A stretch of DNA of 64,000 nt from an uncultured Bacteroidia bacterium (GCA_943788195.1 CALSPH010000002.1:457054-521053); one strand, 5' to 3'; counted from the first letter of the stretch, positions 36,226-46,036 are shown. Notes: generated by a model from the letters alone, not told the origin. Numbers and translations: made by a program.

Positions 36226-38379
36226 TTAAATCTTCGTGTTATCTATTTTCATTTCATCAATTAGGTTAGTTGCTCCTCCCAATTTATCCATAATCCAAAG
36301 CACATAACGAATATCAACAACAATCGTTCGTTGATTCTTGGCATTATATGAAATATTTCCGCTCATTGCTTCCCAATTTCCATCAAACGCTAATCCAATC
36401 AATCTTCCTTTGGCATCCATTACTGGACTTCCACTGTTTCCACCGGTGATATCATTATCTGTTAAAAAGCAAACAGGCACCTTTCCTGTTTTATCTGTAT
36501 AGTTACCGAAATCTTTGTTGTTATAGGCATCAATCAAGTTTTGAGGTAAAGAAAACTCTGGATTGTCTCCAAACTTCTTATTCTTTTCAATGACCCCATC
36601 AAGGTAAGTCATTACCTTATAGTTCATATATGGCTTTACTTTACCATACGTTAAACGCATCGAAGAATTGGCATCTGGATAATAATTGGTTTTCGGATTT
36701 TGCTCGATTAGACCTTTAATATACAAACGGCTTAACTCTTGCTCTTTTTCATTAAACTCATCTCTTTTGGCTTTAAACTTAGTATCATAGTTTGTTTTGA
36801 ATGCTTGAATGTATTGATACATAATATCATTTTTAATCAATGCCATTCGTGGATTCTTAAACCATGCCATTGCCATATCCTTATCAGCAAATATGCTTGA
36901 TTCAAAAGCTGTTGCTACAAAGGCATCAATTCCAGCATCAAAGTTATCTGCTTTATACGCTTCGATATTGTCTCTAAACCATTTGGGCTGATCTTCTACT
37001 TTATTATCCGCATTATACGTTTTCAAAATACCTGACATGATTATCTTATCAGCTCTAACTACAGCTTCACCATAAGGCATTTCCTCAACAATTTTTCCTA
37101 AAGCACTTTTCAGGCCTTTAACCCTTGCTTCATTACCAGCTTCTTCGGCATCTGCTAATAGTGAAGCATAATATGCCAATTTTGCGATGGTTGGAGCGAT
37201 AATGCCTTCTCTCCAATACCAATACTGATTGGATGTTGGTGTATATTCAGTATATGCCTTTTCGACATCACCCAAAACCGTTTTATACTCATCTTTATCC
37301 TTAGCCCATTTGCCAAATTTAGATTCTTGCTTACGCTTAATATCGGCAACTTTGTTGTTTTTTAGCTGAGCTGCTTCACCATCGAAATATTTCCAATAGT
37401 TAGCAACACTTGCATAATCCGATGCTAAACTCAATCGCACATCGGTATCCTTATTCATTTCTGCTTTCCAAGCTTTAAGTCGAATGTCTCTTAACTTAAC
37501 AATAGTTGGGTTCTTATAATCTGTGGCCATTTTCACTCCTTGTGAAAACATATAACGATCTGTTCTTCCCGGAAAGCCCATAATCATTGCATAATCACCC
37601 GTTTTTACACCGCTGGTGGTTACTTTAAGATGGCTTTTAGGTTTATAAGGAATGTTATCAGCTGAATATGGAGCAGGTTTTCCATCTTTATCCGAATACA
37701 CTCTAAATACAGAAAAGTCTCCTGTATGACGAGGCCACATCCAATTGTCTGTATCTCCTCCATATTTACCAATATTTTGAGGCGGAGTTCCTACCAAACG
37801 CACGTCACTGAAACGCTCAAACGTGAAGAGGTAATATGCATTGCCATTAAACATTTGGCGACATTGTGCTTCATAATGATTTCCTTCTGTTGCTCGTTTA
37901 GTTATGGTTCGATATATTCTATTCAGATTCTTATTCACTGTGGCAGCATCCATTCCTTTTATTGAATCCATAACCTCATTGGTAATATCCTTAATTGCAA
38001 CCACCAATGCCAAAGTAACACCCGGTGCAGGTCGTTCTTCTGCTTTTGATTTGGCCCAAAAGCCATTGTCAAGAATATTATCTTTCGCAGTACTTAATCC
38101 TGCAATTGCATCATATCCGCAATGGTGATTCGTTAAAACTAAACCTTGATCTGAAACAATTTCACTCGTACAACCATTAGAAAACCATCCAATGGCATCT
38201 TTCAATGATGAATTGTTGATGCTGTAAATTTGTTCAGCAGTTAGCTTAACACCACACTTTTGCATGTCCTTATAGTTCATGCGCTCCATCATATTTAGGA
38301 GCCACATTCCTTCATCCGCTTTGGAAGCCAGTGGAGCCATAAAAACAATGGCCAATAAAATCAGTAATTTGTTTTTCAT
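36226..38379 (-). CDS. S46 family dipeptidyl-peptidase, DPP7 type
   Basis: The 717-residue exported enzyme has a signal peptide (to about residue 21, ASKA). The S46 serine-protease triad is seen as His85/86 in LTNHHCGYD, an Asp in the GGDTDNWMWPRHTGDF region, and Ser649 in GGNSGSPV. It releases dipeptides from peptide N termini in the periplasm. The known selector is a Gly (DPP7, hydrophobic P1) or Arg (DPP11, acidic P1) 18 residues after the Ser. Here it is Gly667 in AFDGNWEAM, so DPP7-like specificity is inferred. It is monocistronic. Confidence 0.93.
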   Translation of the reverse strand: MKNKLLILLAIVFMAPLASKADEGMWLLNMMERMNYKDMQKCGVKLTAEQIYSINNSSLKDAIGWFSNGCTSEIVSDQGLVLTNHHCGYDAIAGLSTAKDNILDNGFWAKSKAEERPAPGVTLALVVAIKDITNEVMDSIKGMDAATVNKNLNRIYRTITKRATEGNHYEAQCRQMFNGNAYYLFTFERFSDVRLVGTPPQNIGKYGGDTDNWMWPRHTGDFSVFRVYSDKDGKPAPYSADNIPYKPKSHLKVTTSGVKTGDYAMIMGFPGRTDRYMFSQGVKMATDYKNPTIVKLRDIRLKAWKAEMNKDTDVRLSLASDYASVANYWKYFDGEAAQLKNNKVADIKRKQESKFGKWAKDKDEYKTVLGDVEKAYTEYTPTSNQYWYWREGIIAPTIAKLAYYASLLADAEEAGNEARVKGLKSALGKIVEEMPYGEAVVRADKIIMSGILKTYNADNKVEDQPKWFRDNIEAYKADNFDAGIDAFVATAFESSIFADKDMAMAWFKNPRMALIKNDIMYQYIQAFKTNYDTKFKAKRDEFNEKEQELSRLYIKGLIEQNPKTNYYPDANSSMRLTYGKVKPYMNYKVMTYLDGVIEKNKKFGDNPEFSLPQNLIDAYNNKDFGNYTDKTGKVPVCFLTDNDITGGNSGSPVMDAKGRLIGLAFDGNWEAMSGNISYNAKNQRTIVVDIRYVLWIMDKLGGATNLIDEMKIDNTKI

Positions 38380-38540
38380 ATTTTGTTTATTATTAAATTA
38401 ATATTCTGCTCTGAAGCAGCGCAAATTTGCGGAATTATTGGCAGAATTACTATTTTGGCTCGTTTTAGTGTTCGGTTTGGTCGATAAAACACTTCATTTT
38501 AACGCTCATCAAAAAAACAAGAGTCTCCATAAAAAACGAG

Positions 38541-38571
38541 TTGAGAATTCTTTCGCGCTGTTCTATCTTTG
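38541..38571 (+). promoter_or_regulatory. Promoter of the LytTR regulator gene (TTG-N20-TATCTTTG)
   Basis: TTG at 38541 is followed by a 20-base spacer and TATCTTTG at 38564-38571, 42 bases before the ATG. This is one of the most complete promoters in the window. Confidence 0.65.
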
Positions 38572-38613
38572 AAAAGATGTGTTCTTCGCAAATAAACCTG
38601 TTCTAATTAATCT

Positions 38614-39318
38614 ATGACAGAACCAATACATGCAATCATCGTGGATGATGAGTTTCAGAATCAAATTCTGCTAAAAGAGTTAATTCAATCGTATACTCAA
38701 TCCATTAAGATATTACAAACGTTCAACAATGTGAAAGATGCAGCAGAATTCATCAATATCAATTCGGTGGATGTGGTATTCTTAGATATTGAAATGCCCA
38801 ACCAAATCGGCTTGAAACTGTTTGACTTATGTAAATCGAACGAATTTATTACCATTATTGTTTCAGCTTATGATCGCTATGCCTTGCCTGCAATAAAAGA
38901 AGGGGTTTTCGATTATCTATTGAAGCCTATTCAACCGGCTGAACTCAAAAAAACCATCCAAAGCATCATTAATAATTTCAATTCAGATGTTTCAAAAATA
39001 AAACTGCTGAATAATGGCCGCATTGAATTGGTTGACACCAGCGACATTATTGCAATGGAAGCCTCTGGTGCATATACCCAATTTAATTTTAAGAGCAGAC
39101 CGCGTATAGTGCAATCGCATCATCTGGCATTTTATGAAAAACATTTGCCTGAAGACCAATTCATTCGTGTGCATCGATCTAGCATCATTAATACAGCTGA
39201 AATTAAATCGATTAATCGAACGAACAAGACATTGATTCTTACGAATGACCACAATATTAAGTATTCAATTCGGAAGTGGGGTTTGATTAAACATTTAATT
39301 GAAACGGAAAAAAGATAA
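38614..39318 (+). CDS. LytTR-type response regulator
   Basis: The 234-residue protein has a receiver domain (residues 5-120) with the acidic pocket VDDE, the phosphorylated Asp in VFLDIEMP and Lys in LLKPIQPAE. A LytTR DNA-binding domain follows at about 135-232 (IAMEASGAYTQFNF, FIRVHRSSIINTAEI). Such regulators usually pair with a membrane histidine kinase of the LytS type; none is adjacent, so it is an orphan here. The gap from its end to the next gene (39319-39632) contains no gene, only a 19-base tandem repeat. Confidence 0.92.
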   Translation: MTEPIHAIIVDDEFQNQILLKELIQSYTQSIKILQTFNNVKDAAEFININSVDVVFLDIEMPNQIGLKLFDLCKSNEFITIIVSAYDRYALPAIKEGVFDYLLKPIQPAELKKTIQSIINNFNSDVSKIKLLNNGRIELVDTSDIIAMEASGAYTQFNFKSRPRIVQSHHLAFYEKHLPEDQFIRVHRSSIINTAEIKSINRTNKTLILTNDHNIKYSIRKWGLIKHLIETEKR

Positions 39319-39547
39319 TCCGTTATTTTCAATTTCAGGTTTTTCGTTTTACCCTCCTAAGCAACTTTTTCAGTTTGTACTTTCTTATGACTTTATGAAC
39401 AGGTAATCGATGACCAACACAACCAATAAAACTAACCACCAATTCTTTGAGGCGAAAAGTAAACGGATTTTAGCAAGAACCTCAAATGATTGTTTCACCG
39501 CTTAGTAACGGATCGCAATAACGTTTTTACTAGAAGTAAGCTTTAAC

Positions 39548-39585
39548 TGAATTCTTAAGACTCTTGTGAATTCTTAAGACTCTTG
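39548..39585. repeat. Tandem repeat, two copies of a 19-base unit
   Basis: TGAATTCTTAAGACTCTTG occurs twice back to back, at 39548-39566 and 39567-39585, in an intergenic stretch. Nothing else is seen in this 314-base gap. Confidence 0.85.
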
Positions 39586-39632
39586 CGCAAGCACAACTAA
39601 AAATTAACAACTAAACATTCAACATTAGAACG

Positions 39633-41609
39633 TTACATATTCCGCCTATACTGGCCACCCACTTCAAATAGGGATTCAGTAATTTGGCCAAGGGAGCATA
39701 CTTTCGCGGCTTCCATCATTCCGACAAACATATTGTCATTGGCAATAGCGGCTTTCTGAAGTTGAGAAAGACATGCTGCCGCCTTTTCTTTGTTTCGATC
39801 ATGCAGCTTATCCAGCATATCAATTTGGTATTGCTTTTCTTCTTCCGTTGCACGAATGACTTCTTTAGGTAATATGGTAGGTGAACCTTTTGAACTTAAA
39901 AACGTGTTCACACCAATGATTGGAAATTCACCCGTATGCTTGAGTGTTTCATAATACAAACTCTCTTCTTGAATCTTACCTCGCTGATACATGGTTTCCA
40001 TTGCTCCTAGCACTCCACCTCGATCCGTGATTTTATCAAACTCAGTCATCACAGCCTCTTCCACCAAATCAGTCAATTCTTCAATGATAAACGATCCTTG
40101 AATCGGGTTTTCATTTTTAGACAATCCCAATTCGCGATTAATAATTAATTGAATGGCCATGGCTCTTCTTACAGACTCTTCCGTAGGCGTTGTAATGGCC
40201 TCATCATATGCATTGGTATGCAAACTATTGCAATTATCATAGATGGCATAAAGGGCTTGCAAAGTGGTTCTGATATCATTGAAGTCAATTTCTTGCGCAT
40301 GCAAACTTCTACCAGAGGTCTGAATGTGATATTTGAGCATTTGGCTTCGTTTATTCCCACCATACTTATGTTTCATTGCCTTGGCCCAAATGCGTCTCGC
40401 TACTCTACCAATTACAGCATACTCAGGATCAATACCATTGCTAAAGAAGAAGCTTAAGTTGGGTGCAAAATCATCAATATTCATCCCTCGTGAAAGGTAA
40501 TACTCCACATATGTGAACCCATTGGATAGGGTAAACGCAAGCTGCGTAATCGGATTGGCTCCGGCTTCCGCAATATGATAACCACTAATTGAAACTGAAT
40601 AAAAATTGCGAACCTTTTCCTGTATGAAATATTGTTGCACATCCCCCATTAAACGCAAGGCAAACTCGGTACTAAAAATACAGGTATTCTGTGCTTGATC
40701 TTCTTTTAAAATATCCGCCTGAACGGTTCCTCTGACTTGATTTAAGGCATTTATCCTGATTTTAGCATATACTTCTGCAGGCAATACTTGATCCCCAGTT
40801 AAACCGAGTAACATTAACCCAAGTCCATCATTTCCTTCAGGCAACTCGCCTTGATAAGTGGGCTGCTTTTGCCCTTTGGCAGCAAAATGTTGATCAATTT
40901 TGCTTTTCACCTCTTGCTCTAAACCATTTTCTTTGATGTACAGCTCGCATTGTTGGTCTATTGCCGCATTCATAAAGAAACCGAGCAACATCGCTGCGGG
41001 TCCATTAATGGTCATCGAAACCGATGTCTTTGGGTCGCACAGGCTAAATCCTGAATATAATTTTTTCGCATCATCCAAACAGCAGATGCTTACTCCAGCA
41101 TTACCAATTTTTCCATAAATATCCGGACGCACATGTGGATCTCTTCCATACAATGTTACCGAATCAAATGCGGTAGATAAACGCTTAGCGGGCATTGCCA
41201 AACTTACATAATGAAATCTGCGATTGGTTCGCTCAGGTCCACCTTCACCGGCAAACATCCGTGTAGGATCTTCTCCCTCTCTTTTAAATGGATAAATACC
41301 TGAGGTATAAGGGAAACTTCCTGGCACATTTTCTTGCAATTGCCAGCGTAAAATATCACCCCAAGCCTTAAACTTAGGTGTTGCAATTTTAGGTATCTGA
41401 GTATGACTTAAACTTTCTGAATGGGTAGCAATTTTAATTTCTTTATCGCGCACCTTGAATGAGTAGTATTCATCCTGGTAACGCTTCTTTAATGCGTCCC
41501 AATTTTCAATTGCTTCTAAATTATCCTTATCCAATTGCTGCTTGCACTCTTCATACAAAGCATTTAACTGTTCTAAAGCCGAGGAATCAGTTGCCTTTTC
41601 TGTTGACAT
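39633..41609 (-). CDS. IcmF-type acyl-CoA mutase, catalytic subunit only
   Basis: The ATG at 41609 is chosen; the TTG at 41618 lies in the -7 box. The 658-residue protein is very close to the mutase half of IcmF, the fused isobutyryl-CoA mutase: [20 protein letters not shown], the [20 protein letters not shown] loop, [10 protein letters not shown] and the C-terminal GGQYRRNM. IcmF is normally about 1100 residues with an N-terminal B12-binding domain (DxHxxG) and a GTPase domain. Both are missing here, and no such frame lies upstream. It may need separate B12-binding and chaperone subunits. It probably interconverts branched and linear acyl-CoAs. Confidence 0.85.
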   Translation of the reverse strand: MSTEKATDSSALEQLNALYEECKQQLDKDNLEAIENWDALKKRYQDEYYSFKVRDKEIKIATHSESLSHTQIPKIATPKFKAWGDILRWQLQENVPGSFPYTSGIYPFKREGEDPTRMFAGEGGPERTNRRFHYVSLAMPAKRLSTAFDSVTLYGRDPHVRPDIYGKIGNAGVSICCLDDAKKLYSGFSLCDPKTSVSMTINGPAAMLLGFFMNAAIDQQCELYIKENGLEQEVKSKIDQHFAAKGQKQPTYQGELPEGNDGLGLMLLGLTGDQVLPAEVYAKIRINALNQVRGTVQADILKEDQAQNTCIFSTEFALRLMGDVQQYFIQEKVRNFYSVSISGYHIAEAGANPITQLAFTLSNGFTYVEYYLSRGMNIDDFAPNLSFFFSNGIDPEYAVIGRVARRIWAKAMKHKYGGNKRSQMLKYHIQTSGRSLHAQEIDFNDIRTTLQALYAIYDNCNSLHTNAYDEAITTPTEESVRRAMAIQLIINRELGLSKNENPIQGSFIIEELTDLVEEAVMTEFDKITDRGGVLGAMETMYQRGKIQEESLYYETLKHTGEFPIIGVNTFLSSKGSPTILPKEVIRATEEEKQYQIDMLDKLHDRNKEKAAACLSQLQKAAIANDNMFVGMMEAAKVCSLGQITESLFEVGGQYRRNM

Positions 41610-41615
41610 ATACTG

Positions 41616-41623
41616 CAAAAATA
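41616..41623 (-). promoter_or_regulatory. -7 promoter box of the mutase gene (TATTTTTG)
   Basis: The minus strand reads TATTTTTG, ending six bases before the ATG at 41609. This spacing implies a leaderless or nearly leaderless mRNA. Confidence 0.45.
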
Positions 41624-41887
41624 AGGAATTTTAGATAGAGGTTTACCCTTTTAATTTATCCGTGTAGCAACATGCCATTTTTTGAGAGACATGAAAAATC
41701 TAATGCAAATTTCTATTGGGAAAACCGAGTTTCTTCACTCACTCGCCTCAGTGCTCATTCATTCAGAAAGACATTTCAAAAAACTAAAATGCTTTTCTAA
41801 GCAGAGCGAAGAATCTGTCTCATTCTCTCGAACCGAGCAACAAAAGTTGCTTCACTGCGTTTGGCTTAAAAAGACAAACTTGACAAT

Positions 41888-43393
41888 TTAAACCAAACTC
41901 AACCAGCTGCTATTCTCATTATACGAATCATCTACTATTGTAGAAGGGTTGTGCATATTGCTTATGAGCGCATTGGCTTCATTCACCAAGTTGGTAAGAC
42001 AGCTCTCAATCAAATCGGATTTAAAACCACTTTTCCCCAATTCAATCACATGGTTGGCACAAACCACTCTACTAAGGGCCTTTCCCAAATCCACTAATTT
42101 GCGTTGAGGCATGTCAAAGTCAATATTGAAGTTAAAGATGGATTTAAAGTAGGATGCTACATTTTCAGTAAGTTTATATTGGGGTATAAAGTCCGCCAGG
42201 TTCGTGAATTTCTTTCTCCCTACAATTTTTAACACCATTTCTGATATTTGGGTATAGAGCATTTCATTAGAACCTTCAAAAACCTGAAAAGGACGTGAGT
42301 CCATTATGCCTCTTCCTGCATAGGACTCCATTTTGTACCCATTGGCTCCTTTAAGCTGAGTAACTGTTTGGGCCGAGCGTTGCATTAAATCTGTAGCATA
42401 AGCTTTCATACAATTTGCTTCGATTCCGGCACCTGCCACATTTTCTTCTATACCACTCATTTTTGAGCTTCTGAAACAAAGGGATGAGGCAACCGTAAAA
42501 GCACTTTGCAATTGAGATATTCTAAACTTTACTTGATCTAAGGCGATCAATGGTTTACCTGAAACAAAGCGTTTATTACAATGCTCAACAGCTTCGTCCA
42601 GCATACGTTTGACAAAACCAATCGCCATTCCTGGAAATTGTAATCTACTGCGATGCAATAAATCCATCATCAATTTAAGTCCAGTACTTTCTGGGATCAA
42701 CTTATTTTCTTGTGGAACAAGCACATCCACTTCATTTCTTCCATATGGAATTGGGTATAAACCGATGTTATTGAAATACTCAGTCACCTTTATATCTTGA
42801 CCTTTGGCTTGTTCATCTGTAATAAAAAAGTCCAGATCTCTGCCTAACTCACCTTGTTCATTCTTGCTTCGGCAGGTCATTAACCAATAATCAGCCATGC
42901 CTGTTAATCCTTGCCAATGTTTTGTCCCTTTGATTCGAAAACCATCACCTTCTGGCTCACAACTGGTTTGCATGTTCAAGGCATCACTTCCAAAATCAGG
43001 TTCGGTAATCATTAAACCACCCATGTTTTGTTGATTTATGAATCGTTGAAATACTTTTTCCTTCATAGAATCTTGACCATATTTGGCTACTGGCTCCAGA
43101 AACAATGCGATATTGATCCCGAATGTCAAGGACAAAGCCAAGGACTCGTATGAAGCTGCTTCCAGCAATCCCAAGCACTCCTTTACCTTTACACCTCTGC
43201 CTCCATATTCCGTAGGAATAGCAACTGAAAGTGGTGATTGATTCATGATTTCTTTTAACACAGGATCTGGAAAGCCTCTTTGTTGGGTGAATTTGGAGAT
43301 ATCATCTATTTCATAAAAAGCACGATTTAAGCTTTTTTTAAAATTGTCAAGAAAATCGGAATAGGTTGTGTTTTGAATTAGAGTGCTTTGCAT
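41888..43393 (-). CDS. Acyl-CoA dehydrogenase family protein
   Basis: The 501-residue flavoenzyme has the acyl-CoA dehydrogenase N, middle and C domains. Near residue 150 GGLMITEPDFGSDALNMQT matches the family substrate-binding loop, and later QLKGANGYKMESYAGRGIMDSRPFQVFEGSNEMLYTQI-type sequence carries the conserved GxNGY and FEG(S/T)NE features. It oxidises an acyl-CoA to an enoyl-CoA with FAD, passing electrons to an ETF. The chain length is not evident, and the C-terminal 90 residues are longer than a standard enzyme. It precedes the mutase gene by 270 bases on the same strand. Confidence 0.85.
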   Translation of the reverse strand: MQSTLIQNTTYSDFLDNFKKSLNRAFYEIDDISKFTQQRGFPDPVLKEIMNQSPLSVAIPTEYGGRGVKVKECLGLLEAASYESLALSLTFGINIALFLEPVAKYGQDSMKEKVFQRFINQQNMGGLMITEPDFGSDALNMQTSCEPEGDGFRIKGTKHWQGLTGMADYWLMTCRSKNEQGELGRDLDFFITDEQAKGQDIKVTEYFNNIGLYPIPYGRNEVDVLVPQENKLIPESTGLKLMMDLLHRSRLQFPGMAIGFVKRMLDEAVEHCNKRFVSGKPLIALDQVKFRISQLQSAFTVASSLCFRSSKMSGIEENVAGAGIEANCMKAYATDLMQRSAQTVTQLKGANGYKMESYAGRGIMDSRPFQVFEGSNEMLYTQISEMVLKIVGRKKFTNLADFIPQYKLTENVASYFKSIFNFNIDFDMPQRKLVDLGKALSRVVCANHVIELGKSGFKSDLIESCLTNLVNEANALISNMHNPSTIVDDSYNENSSWLSLV

Positions 43394-43407
43394 TGAAACG
43401 TATATTG

Positions 43408-43445
43408 GGTATGCCTATTTGCTCAGCATACCAACTACAAATGTA
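43408..43445 (-). promoter_or_regulatory. Promoter box and inverted-repeat operator of the acyl-CoA dehydrogenase gene
   Basis: The minus strand has a -7 box TACATTTG at 43438-43445. Between it and the ATG lies a perfect 7-base inverted repeat, GGTATGC-N11-GCATACC (43408-43432), covering the expected transcription start. This is where a repressor dimer would sit. Confidence 0.45.
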
Positions 43446-43556
43446 CGATTTTAAACAATAGCCAACTACTTAATTCTAGTTTAATCTCATAAATATAGTG
43501 CTAAACAGGCCCTTCTAAAAATGAACAGACTGATACAGCATCTAGGTTCAAATTCA

Positions 43557-43564
43557 TATATTTG
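43557..43564 (+). promoter_or_regulatory. -7 promoter box of the MBOAT gene (TATATTTG)
   Basis: TATATTTG ends exactly six bases before the ATG at 43571, the same spacing seen at 41616 and 7941. A leaderless mRNA is implied. Confidence 0.45.
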
Positions 43565-43570
43565 CCCCTC

Positions 43571-44977
43571 ATGGTTTTCAACTCCATCGCCTTTTTCATC
43601 TTTTTACCATTAATGGTTCTGGGGTTCTATATTTTACCTCATCGGCTTCGTTGGCTATGGCTACTGCTAAGTGGCTTTGTATTTTATGGCTGGTGGAAAT
43701 GGGAATATTTAAGTTTACTGCTGTTATCTGGTGTTTCAGATTTTATTATTGCACAGCGCATCCATAAAAGTACGGCTGAGAAACATCGCAAACGCTGGCT
43801 ATGGTTGTCCATTTGCATTAACCTAGGGATCCTGGTTCTATTCAAATATGCAGGTGCTTTTGCCATGATGCACCCCAAAATGCCCCATTATATCAGTGTA
43901 TTTCCCAATATTGGCGGTGTAATAAAATTCCTAAGCTTGGCACTGCCGGTCGGTATCTCGTTCTACACATTTCAAACGATGAGCTATACGATTGATGTCT
44001 ATCGCAATAAGATTAAACCTGAAAAGCATTTGGGAAAATTCTTGCTATTTGTGAGCTATTTCCCCCAATTGGTAGCTGGCCCAATTGAACGCTATGCCCA
44101 CCTGGACCCTCAACTAAAAAAGAAGGTGAAATGGGTTTATGAAAATTTTCAAATCGGCTTCCGATTTATCCTTTATGGTTTGTTTATTAAGATGTGCATT
44201 GCCGACAATTTGGGCTCTTGGGTAGACACCATTTATACTAACCCGGGTCGTTGGCATCCTGCGGTAAATTGGTTCGGAATGGTTGCCTTTTCGTTCCAGA
44301 TCTATGCTGATTTTCATGGATACACGACCATTGCCAAAGGGGTTGCTAAGCTTTTTGGAGTAGACTTAATGGACAACTTTAATAAGCCCTATGCTGCAAG
44401 TTCTGTCAATGAGTTTTGGAAGCGCTGGCACATTAGTCTGACATCTTGGTTCAGGGATTACTTATATATACCTTTAGGAGGCAACAAAACAGGTAACGGC
44501 CATTGGGTCTTTAACATATTGCTCGTATTCTTAATCAGTGGGTTATGGCATGGTGCCAATTACACCTTCATCATTTGGGGCGCAACTCATGGCTTTATTT
44601 ACCTGTTTGAAAATCTGTTTTCCAAAAAAAGAAGATATACACCCACCATAAAAATTGCTGGCATCCTATTTACATTTTTTGTGGTAACCATTGCATGGGT
44701 TTTCTTTCGGGCAGAGAACCTTGCAATTGCCCAAGCCATGCTAAACAATGCCTTCTTTATGGGAAGAGGTGCTGATTGGCTAACGGTCCCATGGCATTCA
44801 CCAGCATTGATTCCGCTTTTCATCGGTTTTGACCATTTCATCATTAGGAAAAATGTACAAGACACCCTTGCGCCATGGTCTTGGCAAAAAAGATGGGCAC
44901 TCTATAGTTTTATGCTGTTTTGCTTGATCAGTTTTTCAGGTGCCCAAGCACATCCATTTATTTATTTCAGATTTTAA
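43571..44977 (+). CDS. MBOAT-family membrane O-acyltransferase (AlgI/DltB-like)
   Basis: The ATG at 43571 starts a 468-residue polytopic membrane protein with about ten hydrophobic segments. Family motifs are VGISFYTFQTMSYTIDVYR, LVAGPIERYAHL, WKRWHISLTSWFRDYLYIPLGG and FLISGLWHGANYTFIIWG, which carries the catalytic His of LWHGA. MBOATs such as AlgI and DltB pass acyl groups across the membrane to an extracytoplasmic polymer. The gene is followed directly by an SGNH-like partner, as in AlgI-AlgX and DltB-DltD pairs. Confidence 0.94.
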   Translation: MVFNSIAFFIFLPLMVLGFYILPHRLRWLWLLLSGFVFYGWWKWEYLSLLLLSGVSDFIIAQRIHKSTAEKHRKRWLWLSICINLGILVLFKYAGAFAMMHPKMPHYISVFPNIGGVIKFLSLALPVGISFYTFQTMSYTIDVYRNKIKPEKHLGKFLLFVSYFPQLVAGPIERYAHLDPQLKKKVKWVYENFQIGFRFILYGLFIKMCIADNLGSWVDTIYTNPGRWHPAVNWFGMVAFSFQIYADFHGYTTIAKGVAKLFGVDLMDNFNKPYAASSVNEFWKRWHISLTSWFRDYLYIPLGGNKTGNGHWVFNILLVFLISGLWHGANYTFIIWGATHGFIYLFENLFSKKRRYTPTIKIAGILFTFFVVTIAWVFFRAENLAIAQAMLNNAFFMGRGADWLTVPWHSPALIPLFIGFDHFIIRKNVQDTLAPWSWQKRWALYSFMLFCLISFSGAQAHPFIYFRF

Positions 44978-46036
44978 TTGAGCATAGTGAACCAGGATAA
45001 AAATAAAACAGAAAGCAATATAAAAAGGATCGCCCTCCGACTGGGGTATATTGCTGCTTTGTTTGTGGCCAGCATCTGGGTATACAATCAATGGGTATGG
45101 CCACTGGATCGATATGACCATGCGTACTTTTTGGATCAATTGGTTAAAGACCAAGACACTTCAGATGTAATATACATTGGTGAATCTTCTAATTTTTGGA
45201 GCAACAAAGATTCCGGTGATATCCGTGAAATTAGTAAAATGATTGAACATAAATCCGGACGCAAAGTACTCAACCTGAGTAGAAGTGCTTATCATATGGG
45301 AATTTACCGGCCTTTATTTGCTCATTTTACCGAGCTGAAGCAACTCAAAGATGTAATTCTAACTGTTAATATTAGAACATTTGGACCACCCTGTGTGCAC
45401 TCTACCATAGAAACCAGCCTCCAAAAAGATCGCATTTTCCTTAAGAAGGAAATGCCTTTTCTCAAAAAAATGAAAGCTGTTTTTTCTCTGTATGACAACC
45501 GAAACGAAAAAGAGCGTGATGCTTGTATGTGGCAGAACTGGACGCATGATACCCTGTCATTATACGGCCGGGTTTTACCTCATCAGACCGTCAAAGATTG
45601 GTGCGGGGTTACTAAATTCCCAGACAGCCTAGGGCAAGAAGATATGCCTAAACGTGTATTAGCTGATCATTACGTTAAGGCCTATGGATTTAATTTAAAT
45701 GAAACCAACCAACGAATCATTGATCTAGACCACATAGCTTTAACCGTTTCCAAAGCTAAATACAATTTACATCTGCTCATTCTTAGTGAGAATATTCAAT
45801 GGGCTGATAGCTTGGCGGGTAGCGACATGGCAAACCTAATTCGCCAGAATCGAGACTATATTGTAAACCGCTACAAGGGCAAGCATAAAAATGTGCATAT
45901 CATAGATAATTTAGAAACCGTTCCTGCCCAATTTTTTGGTGAGAAAGACTGGACCACTGAACATTATTTTTGGCAAGGAAGAGCTCTCATTGCAGACTCA
46001 GTGGTGCGCAGTATTCAAAGCCTCCCATTACAATAG
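44978..46036 (+). CDS. SGNH-like membrane-anchored protein, DltD/AlgX-type partner
   Basis: The gene starts right after the MBOAT stop (TTG at 44978, or GTG at 44987). The 352-residue product has one N-terminal membrane helix (YIAALFVASIWVYNQW) and an extracytoplasmic part with an SGNH-hydrolase pattern: VIYIGESSNFWS with the nucleophile Ser near 75-80, and the C-terminal TTEHYFWQGR, where His would complete the triad. I do not recognise a named family. Being paired with an MBOAT, it probably completes O-acylation of an exported polymer, such as an exopolysaccharide. Confidence 0.65.
   Translation: MSIVNQDKNKTESNIKRIALRLGYIAALFVASIWVYNQWVWPLDRYDHAYFLDQLVKDQDTSDVIYIGESSNFWSNKDSGDIREISKMIEHKSGRKVLNLSRSAYHMGIYRPLFAHFTELKQLKDVILTVNIRTFGPPCVHSTIETSLQKDRIFLKKEMPFLKKMKAVFSLYDNRNEKERDACMWQNWTHDTLSLYGRVLPHQTVKDWCGVTKFPDSLGQEDMPKRVLADHYVKAYGFNLNETNQRIIDLDHIALTVSKAKYNLHLLILSENIQWADSLAGSDMANLIRQNRDYIVNRYKGKHKNVHIIDNLETVPAQFFGEKDWTTEHYFWQGRALIADSVVRSIQSLPLQ

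Noticed and set aside
41682-41891. A 69-codon frame between the mutase and the acyl-CoA dehydrogenase genes, plus strand
   Set aside because: It has no recognised domain or signal, is of odd composition, and its end overlaps the stop of the dehydrogenase. It looks like chance coding in a 270-base gap.
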